From Saxidomus purpurata (Eukaryota > Mollusca > Bivalvia > Venerida > Veneridae), in the NCBI GenBank assembly GCA_022818135.1, contig JAFMSR010000017.1, positions 1,498,002-1,562,001 of the forward strand: DNA of 64,000 bases, given 5' to 3'. The position numbers were made by a program, and so were the translations under genes. Shown here in pieces: positions 44,933 to 57,750 of this stretch. Numbering within the stretch: position 1 is the stretch's first letter; each line of letters starts with the position of its first letter. A model generated the notes under the pieces. The model searched no databases. It was not told the DNA's origin and worked only from the letters and a program-made list of their open reading frames with translations.

Positions 44933-47900
44933 ATGTGTCTAGTGAGCGTGCTTATTTTCTGCGGATTACTGTCGGGCTCCTTGGCTGCAAATACTTCGTG
45001 TTTCAGCCAAGTTGATTTCGAATTTTACTTGCTACAGAATTTAGTTGAAGAGGTTGGACTGAAGGTGAAATTTCTGAAAGAAAACGGTAAGGTTCTAAAT
45101 AATGTTTTACTATAAAAGCAGGCAAGTGTGTACATATCATACGAAACGGATTGTCAGTGCATCATAGTGTTTGCTTTCAATCCCTTTGTCTGTTTAGACA
45201 ATTCTTTGTTCGATGCTTATTACCTCATTATATTTCAAGTATTACAAGAACTGTCTACCAAAACTTGTTTTAATTTTGTTTTAAACAGTCAGTCAAAACA
45301 TAAAATATGTTCTAATTAAAATTAAACAAGTGATGCATGATATTAGTAGTAGAGAATTAGAATGTGTTATCTTAACTTTCAATATGTTTATTATTAGCTG
45401 GCGGAAATATAACATCCTCTTACTCGACATGTCCAAATACGACTTGTGGGGACGGATGGGTGTCATACAAAGGGTCATGCTACTTCTTTGCATTTGATCG
45501 AGCCAACACTTTTAACTATTCGAAGGTATACAATTTTAATCAAGATGTCAATTAAATCATATTGCTAAACATGGCATTTTTCCAGGAATCATTTTTACAT
45601 AACCGGTATGTATATATAGGAACGATACATAAAACTACATTAATCAATTCTTGATAGGTATTGGTAGTTCTCAAACCATAACATCTGGTAGCAAGAGATC
45701 TGGAACTTTAACCAGCGGTTAAGCTAACAGTCGAATAAAAGTTGTGGCTACATTTATTGATTTTGAAAGAGTTTGTAAAATATCTATGAAATCCATCCAT
45801 TAAAGTAAACTGTAAACAGCACACTAATTTTTCTCACTTTAAGCAGTATCTTAAATTTAATCGATGATTAACTTAACAAATGATTTACATTTTCTAACAA
45901 CGTTCCAAATAAAATAAATAAAGTTTTTATGTTGTAAATAATCATTGTTCAAATCAAATGCTCATATTCTTTCTGAGTACGACTTTTCACCAAGTGTTCT
46001 ATATTTTAGAACTTCTGTGCACAGTTGGGCGCTACCATGCTGCACGTGAATGACGAAGCAGAAAACAACTTCATTGTTGGACTAATCAAGCACTTTAACA
46101 GTAAGTAGACACTAGTAATTATTTGGATATGAAGCCAGTTTCATATATTAAATGCTTTCCTATGAACAAAACGCTCGAAGAACTAATTTTAGTAAGCACA
46201 GAAGCATAGTTTTAGTAAGCACAGCACAGCCTTTCATCTTCTTTCGACACCTATAACGTAAGAACGTATACGGTAGTTAAACATGTTTGCTCCATCCCCG
46301 TCCAATAAAATCAATAGTTTTTGCACGAAACCGTTTGTTTATATGCATGTAATGCTCCTGAATACTGACAAGAATGCTGACACTTTTGACGATATTAAAA
46401 ACAACATGGCGCACGAATTTTCCCGATTTTACGCTCATTCTATTACGGGCCACTGTGGGACTTGTTTGACCACTAGGAAATATATTTCATGGACAAAAAG
46501 TTGACGTGTCGGGCTCAAACCCAGTTACGCAGACATCTTAAGAGAAGGCTTAATCAGAAAAAAAAAGCTCGTGAGCATGTTTTTTTTTTTTTGCGCGTGA
46601 CCCATGTAGGTAGACCAATTTAAAACTACACTAACTGTCGTTTTGTTTACAACACGTCCGGCGAAACTAAAAGAAGCGTGACGTCATGTGCAGCGTTTTC
46701 TATAACACACGCGTGTCTTCTAAGTTTGTATCAAAATGTGCCAGGTGTCCGAAGGATATCTACTCATATAGTGTTTCAGTGCTCTCCGGAAGAACAAACT
46801 GGTTAAGAAACGCAAAGATTTTCCCTGTTGAACATTTTTATTTGAATGACGCTATTGTTTTTATTTATATTTAAGTAATTTTTTGCGATGAATTATTGAA
46901 ACTTTTACAAGAATTCAATTTTATATTGTTTTTGTTGTGTATGAAATTTGAATAAATTTGAAACACGATAACATTGTTAAAATAAATATTTTGCCACTTT
47001 TGCGTTTCTAAACCTGTTGAGTGTAATTAAGGCACACGCAAGGCCTTGGTCAGTAGACTTGTTTAACGACGCGGCAAGCAATACACCGACTTGAGTGTAG
47101 GTGTGACATCATTTTAGGGCAAAGTTAAATTTCCGTAGTCGATGTATCTGACCAACTTACACTTGCATGGATTTACAAAACGCTAGATCGGGAGCATCTT
47201 CACTGATTCTTTAGTAAAATTCTCTACTCGCAAACGGTGTAACTGACACGGTTACACCATTTTGCAAGCTGGTGTATAGTATATTTAGAGATAACAAACA
47301 CTTATTTGTATAGTGCATGTTCACAATAATTGTGACTAAGTTTGTCCTAAAAATAATTAGAATATAAATTGAGATATAGTTTGACTGGAATATTCAAATA
47401 CTTGAATGTGTTCTTGTTTAACTTCTTTTTAAGTATCACATATCACATTTAAACTGTATGAAGCAGTCTTTCTTCAATTTGTTACAGAAATGAACTGGTG
47501 GATTGGTTTGACAGACGAAAAAACTGAAGGTGACTGGAGATGGGTAGATACCGATACTACAGCCGAATTCACTCCCTGGAGTCCAGGTTCTTTACCAATA
47601 TGTCTGTCATAGATTTAGCCTAAAATAAATTTTAGAACAAAACCAAACGTTTAGATTTCAGAGAAATATGTTCTGAAAACTGTTTATTTACTGTTTATTG
47701 GCAATGTTTGATCATCCGATGACAAAGTATGTTATCTTCTGCGCAACGATATAATTGAGTAAAAAGGGTGACAAACTCACTCTAGTGTCAGACTGTTTTG
47801 AGCACTTTCATCATGAGTTTTATGTGTGCAAGTGTAGTGCCACATGGCAACAGTCGATACAACTTGGCTTCGATGTTCCTGTCATAATTATCTGCAAACA

Positions 47901-49857
47901 ATTTGTTTAGCGAATTTCCTTTAAGACAGAAATATTAAAAAATTTTTTTTTTTTTTTTTGAAAATCGAAGGCCCTTGGTGTAAACATTTCGTGTTACTTT
48001 TTGTGTTAAAATCAAGCTCTTGGAATCAAAGTATGGTCTACACCAGAGTATTAACAAGCTGGTTAACTTCAAAATGATTTATAGAATATTTTTCTTAAAC
48101 ATAAACAAATTAACCCATATGGATTCCAGTGATTTGGGTTACATATTATATAAGTAAGTCATCTTCGAGCTGTTTGAGCGTAACATATCATCCTGAACCA
48201 ATCGTGTTAAAATCAATGCAGCTTCATGTAAGCCTTTTGGATATTATAACTTGTGTGTCAGTGTGTAAAGTTTCATATAAGTAATTATGATTTTCTGGAT
48301 CACTGAATGCAGTGTTTTGGAGAAAAAATGCGTATCTCAATGTATAGTTGCTTCTTAGCAGGAACAGATAACAATAAAACAGTGTATATAAAGAAAAAAT
48401 TTATACCAGCTTTCAGTACGAAGAACCATATCTACCTTTCCAAACATTGATATTCAAAGATTTGAATTTATGCAGATTTTTTAACAAGGTTTATCAATGC
48501 CTTTTGTCACATATCATAGATACGAAAATAATTGTTTCAAATGTCAGACTTATATATTCTAGTGGGAGAGTATGCAGGCCGTGGTTTCGATATCCGGCCA
48601 AAGTGAAACTTTCTTACAGATAAATCCATTTTCACATCTTTAGGGTCACGTCCCGTACCAAGGCGATGTCCTTAGATAACCTTACTTTGTGTTTGTTATT
48701 TGTTTGGTGATGTATTCGAGGTTTTGTGCATGTTATGTTCTTCACTTGTAAGCTACAGCATTTGCCTTGTCTGCTGAATTTCCCACAGTTATATGATGTG
48801 CTGGTCTGCTTTGATGAGTGCTATGTTTTATGGTGTTTTTTGATGGACTACTGTTCTTGTTATACATTGCAAGAAGATCTGAAGATAACACTGAATAGAT
48901 TCTAAAATATGTTGGTTTTCGTTCTCAATGTGGTTGATTAAACGTTCCTCTTTGTTTTTTGTCAATCTTTTTTGGGACGTGCCCAGTACGCAGCTTTCAT
49001 AGTCGGCGAAAGAAAGCAGATATTCAGCTGAAACTAACGTACATACGGTATATACGTATAAAACATTTTGTTTCAATTAACGTTATAAACGTTACACAGA
49101 TATCTGCATACTTATTATCATTTATGATTTCTGCAGGTCAACCCAAAAATGATAAAAATCAAAATTGTGCGTTATATTACGATCCTGATTCATTTCGGTG
49201 GCATGACATACCTTGCAAAGACACTTCTCACGCCATCCATCCTATTTGCGAAAAACGGTATGTATCTCAAAGTTACATTTACAAAACCTTTGTGTCATTT
49301 TATGCCCTTGATTGACCAACATTCCTACATGAAAGGATTTTAAAATAGGTCGTCATTACATCTCTTAATCTCATCGTACATTTGCAAATATTGAAGAAGA
49401 ATATTGTCATAGAATGGATTTCGAATTCTTGTAAATACTGGTATTTTTAGGTATATGTATATGCATGAAGTACAAACCCAATCATGTAAAATGTTTATCT
49501 TTCACCTGAGTTACAAAGCTTATCCGAAATAAATTTCATTGTGCACCATCGTTCTATCAATGGTTAACATGATGTTAGCAGGGGGGCTTCATTATATTAT
49601 ATACATATGTGGCTAAGTAACGGTCAGACAGACTGTTTGTTCCTGCTAACAGAGAGATTAATGGAACTTATGTTATCTTTTTTAAGTATGCTTTCAAGCA
49701 CGTGCACTCATCTCGCACCACCCTTACCGAGAACAAGTATGATGTAATTACTGTTCCAGTGGCCCCTTTTTTCATAGACGTTTATATTGATATTACAGGG
49801 CGAACGCCGCGTCTGCTTTCATTTATTCTGTTTGTGTTTTTCAGACTAAGACATTAG
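44933..49857 (+). CDS. Secreted C-type lectin domain protein, six exons, 201 aa
   Basis: Exons 44933-45086, 45398-45525, 46010-46100, 47488-47586, 49137-49257 and 49845-49857; phases 1,0,1,1,2 fit throughout. The signal peptide MCLVSVLIFCGLLSGSLA is followed by a short helical neck. A long-form lectin fold comes next: TCGDGWVSYKGSCYFF, the first conserved Cys in NFCAQLGATMLHVNDEAE, WWIGLTDEKTEGDWRWVD, a QPKND loop, NCALYY, WHDIPC, and the closing ICEK. All six cysteines expected for the long form are present. The calcium site is atypical (QPK where EPN/QPD is usual, WHD for WND), so sugar specificity cannot be given and calcium binding may be weak. The last exon adds only four residues. CTATATTTAA at 44885-44894 could be a TATA box. 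ATTAAA at 49933-49938 is a possible poly(A) signal. Confidence 0.85.
45690..45905. mobile_element. Diverged relative of the 44133 MITE
   Basis: GAACTTTAACCAGCGGTTAA and AATCGATGATTAA match the 44133 copy. Lies in lectin intron 2. Confidence 0.45.
46866..47025 (+). mobile_element. Mariner-like terminal fragment, copy 1
   Basis: Nearly the exact reverse complement of 52473-52632 over about 150 bp. Ends TTTCTAAACCTGTTGAGTGTA, an inverted-repeat style terminus with TA. Lies in lectin intron 3. Confidence 0.75.
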
Positions 49858-50104
49858 TGGCAGTCAACAAATACTGGAAAAAAGTTCATGGATGTGACAA
49901 ATTTATTCTATGCTATTGATCAATGATCAATGATTAAATAGGTCGTCGCCAAATGAAGTGAAAACTTATAATATGCTTTAAACTACTATAATATCAGGTG
50001 AGCCTCTGTCAGACTTGAAAACTGATTATGTACTGTAAGCAATTATCATATCAGTGTTAGGCTATGTCAAATTTATACAAAGTCGGTTGAGATTGTTAAT
50101 CTTT
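49858..50104. other. Lectin 3' flank
   Basis: A possible poly(A) signal ATTAAA lies at 49933-49938. No other feature. Confidence 0.4.
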
Positions 50105-51785
50105 TTAGCTCACCTGGCTATGCCAGGGTGAGCTTTTCTGATCGATGATTGTCCGTCGTCCGTCGTACGTCGTCCGTCGTACGTCGTACGTCGTCCGTCG
50201 TCCGTCAACATTTTGATTCAAATGACATCTCCTCTGAAACCTCTAGGCCAATGTTGATAAAACTATGCAGGAATGTTCCCTGCATAAAGCTCTACCAAAA
50301 TTGTTCAAAGAATTCTATTCCATGCAGAACTCTGGTTGCTATGGCAACAAATAGGAAAAACTTTAAAAATCTTCTTCTCTTAAACCACAAGGCCTAGAGC
50401 TTAGATATTTGGCATGTAGCATTGTGTAGTGAACCTCTACCAAGATTGTTCAAATTATGACCCCCGGGTCAAAATTGACCCCGCACCGGGGGTCACTTAG
50501 TTTTTGCATAGGCATATATAGGGAAAACTTTAAAAATCTTCTTCTCTGAAACCACAAGGCCTAGAGCTAAGATATTTGGCATGTAGCATTGTCTAGTAGA
50601 CCTCTACCAAGATTGTTCAAATTATGACCCCCGGGTCAAAATTGACCCCGGGGGGTGGTCACTTAGTTTTGCATAGGAATATATAGGATAAACTTTAAAA
50701 ATCTTCTTCTCTGAAACCACAAGGCCTAGAGCTTAGATATTTGGCATGTAGCATTGTCTAGTGGACCTCTACCAAGATTGTTCAAATTATGACCCCCGGA
50801 TCAAAATTGACCCCGCACAGGGGGTCACTTAGTTTTACATAGGCTTATATAGTAAAAACTTTAAAAATCTTCTTCTTTGAAACCACAAGGCCTAGAGCTT
50901 AGATATTTGGCATGTAGCATTGTCTAGTGGACCTCTACCAAGATTGTTCAAATTATGACCCCGGGTCAAAATTGACCCCGCAGGGGTGGTCACTTAGTTT
51001 TGCATAGGAATATATAGGATAAACTTTAAAAATCTTCTTCTCTGAAACCACAAGGCCTAGAGCTAAGATATTTGGCAGGTAGCATTGGCTAGTAAACCTC
51101 GACCAAGATTGTTCAAATTATGACCCCGGGTCAAAATTGACCCCGGGGGGTGGTCACTAGTTTTGCATAGGAATATATAGGATAAACTTTAAAAATCTTC
51201 TTCTCTGAAACCACAAGGCCTAGAGCTTAGATATTTGGCAGGTAGCATTGTCTAGTGGACCCTACCAAGATTGTTCAAATTATGACCCCGGGTCAAAATT
51301 GACCCCGCAGGGGGGTGGTCACTTAGTTTTGCATAGGAATATATAGGATAAACTTTAAAAATATTCTTCTTTGAAACCACAAGGCCTAGAGCTAAGATAT
51401 TTGGCAGGTAGCATTGGCTAGTGAACCTCTACCAAGATTGTTCAAATTATGACCCTCGGATCAAAATTGACCCCGCACAAGGGGTCACTTAGTTTTACAT
51501 AGGCTTATATAGTAAAAACTTTAAAAATCTTCTTCTTTGAAACCACAAAGCCTAGAGCTTAGATATTTGGCATGTAGCATTGCCTAGTAGACCTCTTCAA
51601 AGTTTGTTCAAATTATGCCCCTGGGGTCAAAATTGACCTTGCCCGGGGGGGGGGGAATCATTTGTTTTACAAAGGCGTATATAGGAAAACCTTTTTGGTA
51701 TATAACATTATCTAGTGATCTTCCACCAGGCAAGTGGACTTGTACCAAGGTGAGCGATATAGGGCCATCTTGGCCCTCTTGTTTA
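50105..51785. mobile_element. Repeat element with ~165-bp tandem monomers (8-9 copies)
   Basis: It opens with a hairpin (AGCTCACCTGGC/GCCAGGGTGAGCT) and a CGTCCGTCGTACGTCG run. Monomers follow, sharing AAAAATCTTCTTCTCTGAAA, AGATATTTGGCATGTAGCAT and AAATTATGACCCCCGGGTCA. It closes with AGGTGAGC and a GGGCCATCTTGGCCC palindrome. No coding frame. Satellite-carrying elements of this style are widespread in bivalves. Confidence 0.85.
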
Positions 51786-52472
51786 ACTTTTGTACTTGCA
51801 TCAAGATGCCATTTCATCTTTCATGTATTTGCAAACAATCTATGAAAAAGTACATTTGTAGATAAGCAGTAAGCGCGTAAGGTTGTTTAAAGACTCTGAA
51901 AGTTTTATGGATATGTATGTGTACGGACCTGTTTTAATCTTGTTTAGTTTTGTATACACACCATGATCATCATTAAAACTTTTTTATTTTTGAAGTGTTC
52001 ATTCTTCTTTAGACTGTCATGTTTTCAAAAATATGAAAGGAAAACTAAAGGTACATTTCATCCGTACTGAATATTTTCTGGTATAATTATCTTATTTTTA
52101 TTTCGTATGGAATTTACTATCCAATAAACGGCACTATATCATTTAACCCTTAAGTTTTTGTTTTGTTTTGTTCTTGAAGAGCATGTGTCCCAAAGTTAAG
52201 TGTCAGCTGATTGGTAGGAACTCATCAACTTGTAGAAAAAAAAATCAATCAATTAATCCAATCAATCAATCATACTACCTATCTACCCAAATCCATCTAT
52301 CCATCTATCTTGCCTTCGGAGGTAGTGACCTTTGTACAGACACAGATATATACACATTGTGTCTCTCTTTTTGATGTTAATTCCATCTAGAGTGAGTCTC
52401 AAGGTTGTATGAACTTGTTCCGCATTCGAGAATAGATAAATTTGCCATCCATCTATCATTGAGTTTTTCTTA
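51786..52472. other. No gene seen
   Basis: AT-rich with short ATCA/ATCT microsatellite tracts near 52242-52312. Confidence 0.5.
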
Positions 52473-52632
52473 TACACTCAACAGGTTTAGAAACGCAAAA
52501 GTGGCAAAATATTTATTTTAACAATGTTATCGTGTTTCAAATTTATTCAAATTTCATACACAACAAAAACAATATAAAATTGAATTCTTGTAAAAGTTTC
52601 AATAATTCATCGCAAAAAAATGACTAAATAGA
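52473..52632 (-). mobile_element. Mariner-like terminal fragment, copy 2
   Basis: Starts TACACTCAACAGGTTTAGAA; inverted copy of 46866-47025. The two termini point toward each other. Confidence 0.75.
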
Positions 52633-52807
52633 AATAAAGACACGGTTTGTGGTTCCAACCGCAATAACGAAGACGAAGAGTGATGAAAAATATATTTAAA
52701 AAATGCTGTTTTATCTTCCTGCCTATTGAGATGTTGTTCTCCCAAAGTTAACTAACATATGGTTGTGTCATAACATTATTTCGTCTTCAAAAAAGAGTTT
52801 TAGACCA

Positions 52808-52878
52808 ATCTGTAATGTCTTACGGTTCAGATCTGTAATGTCTTACGGTTCAGATCTGTAATGTCTTACGGTTCAGAT
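52808..52878. repeat. ~26-bp tandem repeat, three copies
   Basis: TCTGTAATGTCTTACGGTTC repeated three times. Confidence 0.9.
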
Positions 52879-53184
52879 CAAGTCTTGTAGAGCTTGTATT
52901 ACATTGTTATGTTCACATAAAAATGGAGTATACCATCTTAATCAGACAACGCACGTTGGACAAGACATTATATGCATTTGACAGGATAACATCCCCTCGG
53001 AACAAATACGTGATATCGACTGGACAGACGCATATTTCCCCTGTACAAAATTACATGCGTGCTCTTCTCTGAACATGAAAATATTCATGATCTATTTGAC
53101 AGAACAGGGTACGATAAACATGTTAAACAAATATCATTTCCATGATCATCATTAGACATTAATGTGTACGCATATGAAAACTGA

Positions 53185-53310
53185 CATGTGATTTCGAAAT
53201 GCAGTGCAGTGTTTAAGTGTAATTATGCCTTAGGTTAATAAAAGCAAACAATGGAGATGCTTATTGACTTAAAGGTACATGTACTGCATCTAAACTGAAT
53301 ATGGAAATAT
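53185..53310. repeat. Copy of the lectin upstream element
   Basis: Matches 44333-44455 in patches (TGCAGTG, GACTTAAAGGTA, CTGCATCTAAACTGAATAT). No lectin exon follows it within the next 4 kb. Confidence 0.45.
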
Positions 53311-55930
53311 GGTCTTGATTCAATTTGTCATGAATGACACGACAGTGCTTGCTTTTGCTGTTTTCGTATTTAATTTTTTTAATTACAACGTAACGGTATG
53401 TTTTTTTTCTCCATATATTAGGCCTATAACCGGAGAGAAGTTATGTCGAAGAATTAATGTTTAGATGCATGTAAAAAGAGTCCATCATTCAATCAATTTT
53501 CTGGTTTCTAAAATGCATAAAAGTATTCATGTATACATTTAGTAGTTTGGAAAAGAAAATTTAATACTTTCCCAACCATAGACTTTAAATTAGAGTTATA
53601 ACTTTTATTCTTCTACCCCGGTACGTCATTACTAGTTTAACTGAAATCAATTACTTCCGTGTAGTTACGTTCATGAATGTTCATCTATATCTCGACCTAA
53701 TGACTGTCACTCAGTGTCTGAAATTTATTCCATAGTTTAAGCATCTGAATCATTCCATTTCATTTTCTATACACCAAAAATCCAACATGGGGCAAATGTT
53801 ACATAGGCTCTCCATCAACATTCTCATTTAAATACTCTTATGTACACTCGACATTAAAACATCTCTCAGTTACAAGCAGTTAAGAATACATATTTGAAAA
53901 ATTTTGATCAAATAAAATAATTATTTTAGCTGATCTTAACAAAATCCTATACAACAACATGCAGATGCAACTGATGAACCTTAACACTTAAATTGTTAAG
54001 CCAGTTTGAAAAAAAAACATGCCTTCACTAGAAATAAATACCAATATTGGTCATTACATCTAGGGAACGGGTAGCTAGGTGAGCTATTTAGAGCTTTATT
54101 ATACTGAATCTCTGTTGAGCTTAATCATAGTATTCACCTTGTGCTATTCGATTCGCTTTCCCTTTTCGTCAAATTTTGGTCTTCAATAAAGAAGTCAACA
54201 ATATTACATCGAGTGACCAGCAAAACACTTAAAGAAAGCGTGATTTTATCTCAGTACTTATTCTTTTTAAACCAACTAATCAGAAAATCTGACTTAGAAA
54301 CTCATGAAAACATCAAACCTTTAATAAAGTCAATTATCAGTTTGAAAATGAGCCAATTTATGACTTAAAAGACACAAAGAAATAAAACTGTAGACAAAGT
54401 ACCTTTTGTTTAAATCATCCATATTTCATAGTTTATATAATAGGCATGAATAAAACATAGAACATGTAGTGCTGCCACTCAATAATGAGCTATAGGAGAC
54501 TCTATAGAGAAGAATATTTACGTTATCTATAACACTATCACATACTATTATGTACATATTAAATCAAAGCACTGAAAGTGCTGACAACAAGGACTCCTCT
54601 GCAAAATTGGGCACAAGGGGATTTTTCTAACAAACAATGAGTGACCATTTGTGTCAATACTTCGCTAACGGAACTTGATTTTGGTAACTATCCGTTTATT
54701 TTAATTACAGACCTGCAGTTCATTGATAATACATCATGTTGCTGTTAGTTCATTTTTTTTTCAAAAACATAGTTTGCTAGAGACTTTTTGACGAAGTAAA
54801 ATATAGTGCTTTTAAATTGTATGTTTCAATGAAGAGAGACGTATCGATCTAGTGCTTAAGTATCCATGCATCTTATAATCACCACGTCTAAAATAAAGCG
54901 AGCCGCTTTTGCGGCCCGCAATGAGTTATGTACGAGGCAATATACGAAGACAGTAAATAAATCGTTGTGGGATGCGGTCTGGGTAAATCACCTATGTATG
55001 GCGACATCGAAAAGACCCTTTCTAGAGTAACGAGAAATTGTCTAGGAAACTTATAAAAATAGCTAGAAGTGTATGTCCAATAGGACACTTGAGTGTTTGC
55101 TGGATATTCTTGTTAAACATTTTTTACAAGAGAAACAGTCTTCATCGTAGATCACGTGCGACGATTCTCATCTCTAGATCAGAACATGATGCACAATGAC
55201 GTTACATGTACCGGCAAGAAAAGTGTCAAATGATTTACCTCTCGGATAGTTTGGCCATCTGCTATCATTACTTTTCCCTAGGATGTAAGTACTGGTAAGA
55301 ATAAGTAAAAAAAAAGTAGCAGTTGCTGAGAAGGGTTCTTTGAGGTTTTATCCGATTAGATAATTAACATAATATAAGAACAAATGATTTATAACAACAT
55401 CTGAAACATTTAAAAAAGAGAAGACTTTTGGAATTGCTGAAGGTAAGCTGTGTAGAAGCCAGCATTACATATGTTCAGCTGGGGATAGCTATAGAAAACA
55501 GTTATCCAAGACTGCATCAATTTTCATATGTATCACATAACTGGTGGGCTCTACGAAGTCCTTTTATCTGACATTATGTACGTTGGAAGTGGTTACTTTG
55601 TTTTCAAAGCAGTTTAGAATAAAACGTGTGGTGAGAAACGTCTGTTTCGGGAAAATGCATTAAAGGCAATTTAGAGTGGTAACAATCTATGGGAAACATT
55701 AAGTAAAAGTGTTAGTTTAAATGATTTAATATTACACTCAGCATTTTATTCCCTGTCATCTAGGATCAGCACTTCATTACTTATGGATGGATTTTATTTA
55801 AACTAGGGATGGGAGTTTATGAAACTGTAATGTGTATGCACCATGATCTTGCGGAGATGCATTGCGATACGTATACCATAAATATTTGATTTGCAAATGC
55901 TAACTAAACGATTTCAGCAACTTAGGAGTT
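53311..55930. other. No gene seen
   Basis: AT-rich, no exon-like segment, no repeat family recognised. Confidence 0.5.
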
Positions 55931-55934
55931 TGAG

Positions 55935-56480
55935 TTTGAATGTCGTACCAGCTCGACATTTTACATTCACAATGTACAAAAATGCTAAAGTTTGAATATC
56001 ATGCTAGCGTGACATACGACATTCGACATCTAACATATGAATGTCGTACCAGCTCGTCAAATGATATTCGAAATTCAGAATTTGAATTCCGTGCCAGTGC
56101 GACATTTAACATTCAAAATCTACAAAAATGCGAAAGTATGAATGTCGAATGTCGTATGTCGTATGTCGCGCCCGCACGACTTTGAAACTTTAGTATGTTT
56201 GTAAATTTTGAATGTCAAATGTCGTTTGTCGCGCTATAATGACACTGACTTTGTTATTTTGAGGATGTTGAATATCACGCTGGCACGACATTCAAATGTT
56301 GGCTGTCGAATGTCATATGTCGAGCTGGCACGACATTCAAATTTTGAATTTCGAATGTCGTATGATACGATAGCAAGACATTTAAACTTTAGCATTTTTG
56401 TAGATTTTGAATGTGGAATGTCGCGCTGGCAAGTCATTGAAGTTTTGAATGTTGACTGTCGTATGTCGTTTGTCACGCAT
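55935..56480. repeat. Array of palindromic AATGTCG modules
   Basis: At least eight modules in which TGAATGTCGTACCAGCTCGA-type sequence is followed by its own complement (..CGACATTCA), separated by AAAATCTACAAAAATGC-like spacers. Both strands are open for 80-100 codons because the motif is self-complementary. These frames are not genes. Confidence 0.85.
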
Positions 56481-57604
56481 ATTTCCGTGTCATTGTCTAT
56501 TAACAGGCTATGCCTTTATACATGAACTGTTTGTAACCTATAAAACTATAGGCGGTTTCTTATACGGCTTCAGCGACATCAAATGCAAACAGGATACATA
56601 TTTAGATGCAAACGGGAAACATCCGTACACTGATCACATTGTTTACAAAACCGCAACTACCTTCATAATCGAGCTAAGATACATAAGTATAAACTAAACC
56701 AATCTTCATGTCTGAAGTCATACTTGTTTTGACTAGAGTATGATTAACTTGTTGTCCCTTTTCATAATCAATTTCAATATATATGTATAGTGAACTCCTG
56801 TTTATCATTTTGCAATTAGTCCTGACATCGACTTTGCCAAAACATTTTGAGTTTGAAGTCGAATTCCCTTTCATGTCGAATCGTCCGAACGTGGCCTTTG
56901 TATAAGCCATTTGATATGCTCCATGAAGAACGACTTACTGCAAAATATCGTAATAGTGTCAATTACGGCATCCCTCTACTCGTATTGTATTTGTATTCAA
57001 ATAAGTGTATGAATATATAATAAAATACTCTAGTTTACAGACGGGTAGGGCATGGCAGGGCAGGCCACCAGACCATCGTTCCTGGAAAGGACAAGTACTA
57101 GAACACCACCGTTCTTAAGAAACTGCAAACTTCCTCGCATAAAGAGCAATGGTCGGTAGCAGTGCTCTAACCCATGAATCTTCATCTATGAAAGATTCAA
57201 GTCGGCGACTCTAACCACTTTCACACACGGAGGCGTTCTCTCTACTTTAATAGCTCGCATTTGTCTTGCCTAGAGTAAAAGTATTTTAAAAATGTTCGAG
57301 CTAGAGTCATTTGAAGATATAAGACATAAGGCGACTGCAAAGTGAGGAAGTTATCAGACACCATTGAAGATTTATTATACTTGTTGTGCACAGTTCTTCA
57401 TAAAATACCGAATTGTACTTTAAACCGTTATAACACACATGGCAACTACTCGTAAAGCTTTGGTTGAAATATGGCGATGGGAACAGAGTTTGATTGATAG
57501 ATCGGATCCATGCATTATCCAATGACATTCACTTTAACGCGCAGTATCAATATTTAGTAATGACGGTAGTCAGGTGAATACAAGGGTTTGTCAGGTGAAA
57601 CAAG
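56481..57604. other. No gene seen
   Basis: No exon with credible borders. Confidence 0.5.
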
Positions 57605-57634
57605 GGTGGTGTGCACTTCTGGGTGCTGTGGTTT
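57605..57634 (+). repeat. Fragment of the 6010/60793 repeat
   Basis: GGTGGTGTGCACTTCTGGGTGCTGTGG is shared with 60850-60880. It lies 120 bp upstream of the second lectin locus. Confidence 0.6.
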
Positions 57635-57750
57635 ACTGTTGTAACCGTCTGATTAGAACGGGTGTAAGGTGACAATATTACATGACGAGCTATAAAACAT
57701 TTTAGTGCCGAATGAATGACGTGCCGCAAAAACACTGACAATTTTGCAGC

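Noticed and set aside
51608..51845. Opposing open frames of 69-76 codons
   Set aside because: They lie in the last satellite monomer and the element end; no family match.
55940..56525. Open frames on both strands of the AATGTCG array
   Set aside because: Self-complementary modules keep both strands open by chance.
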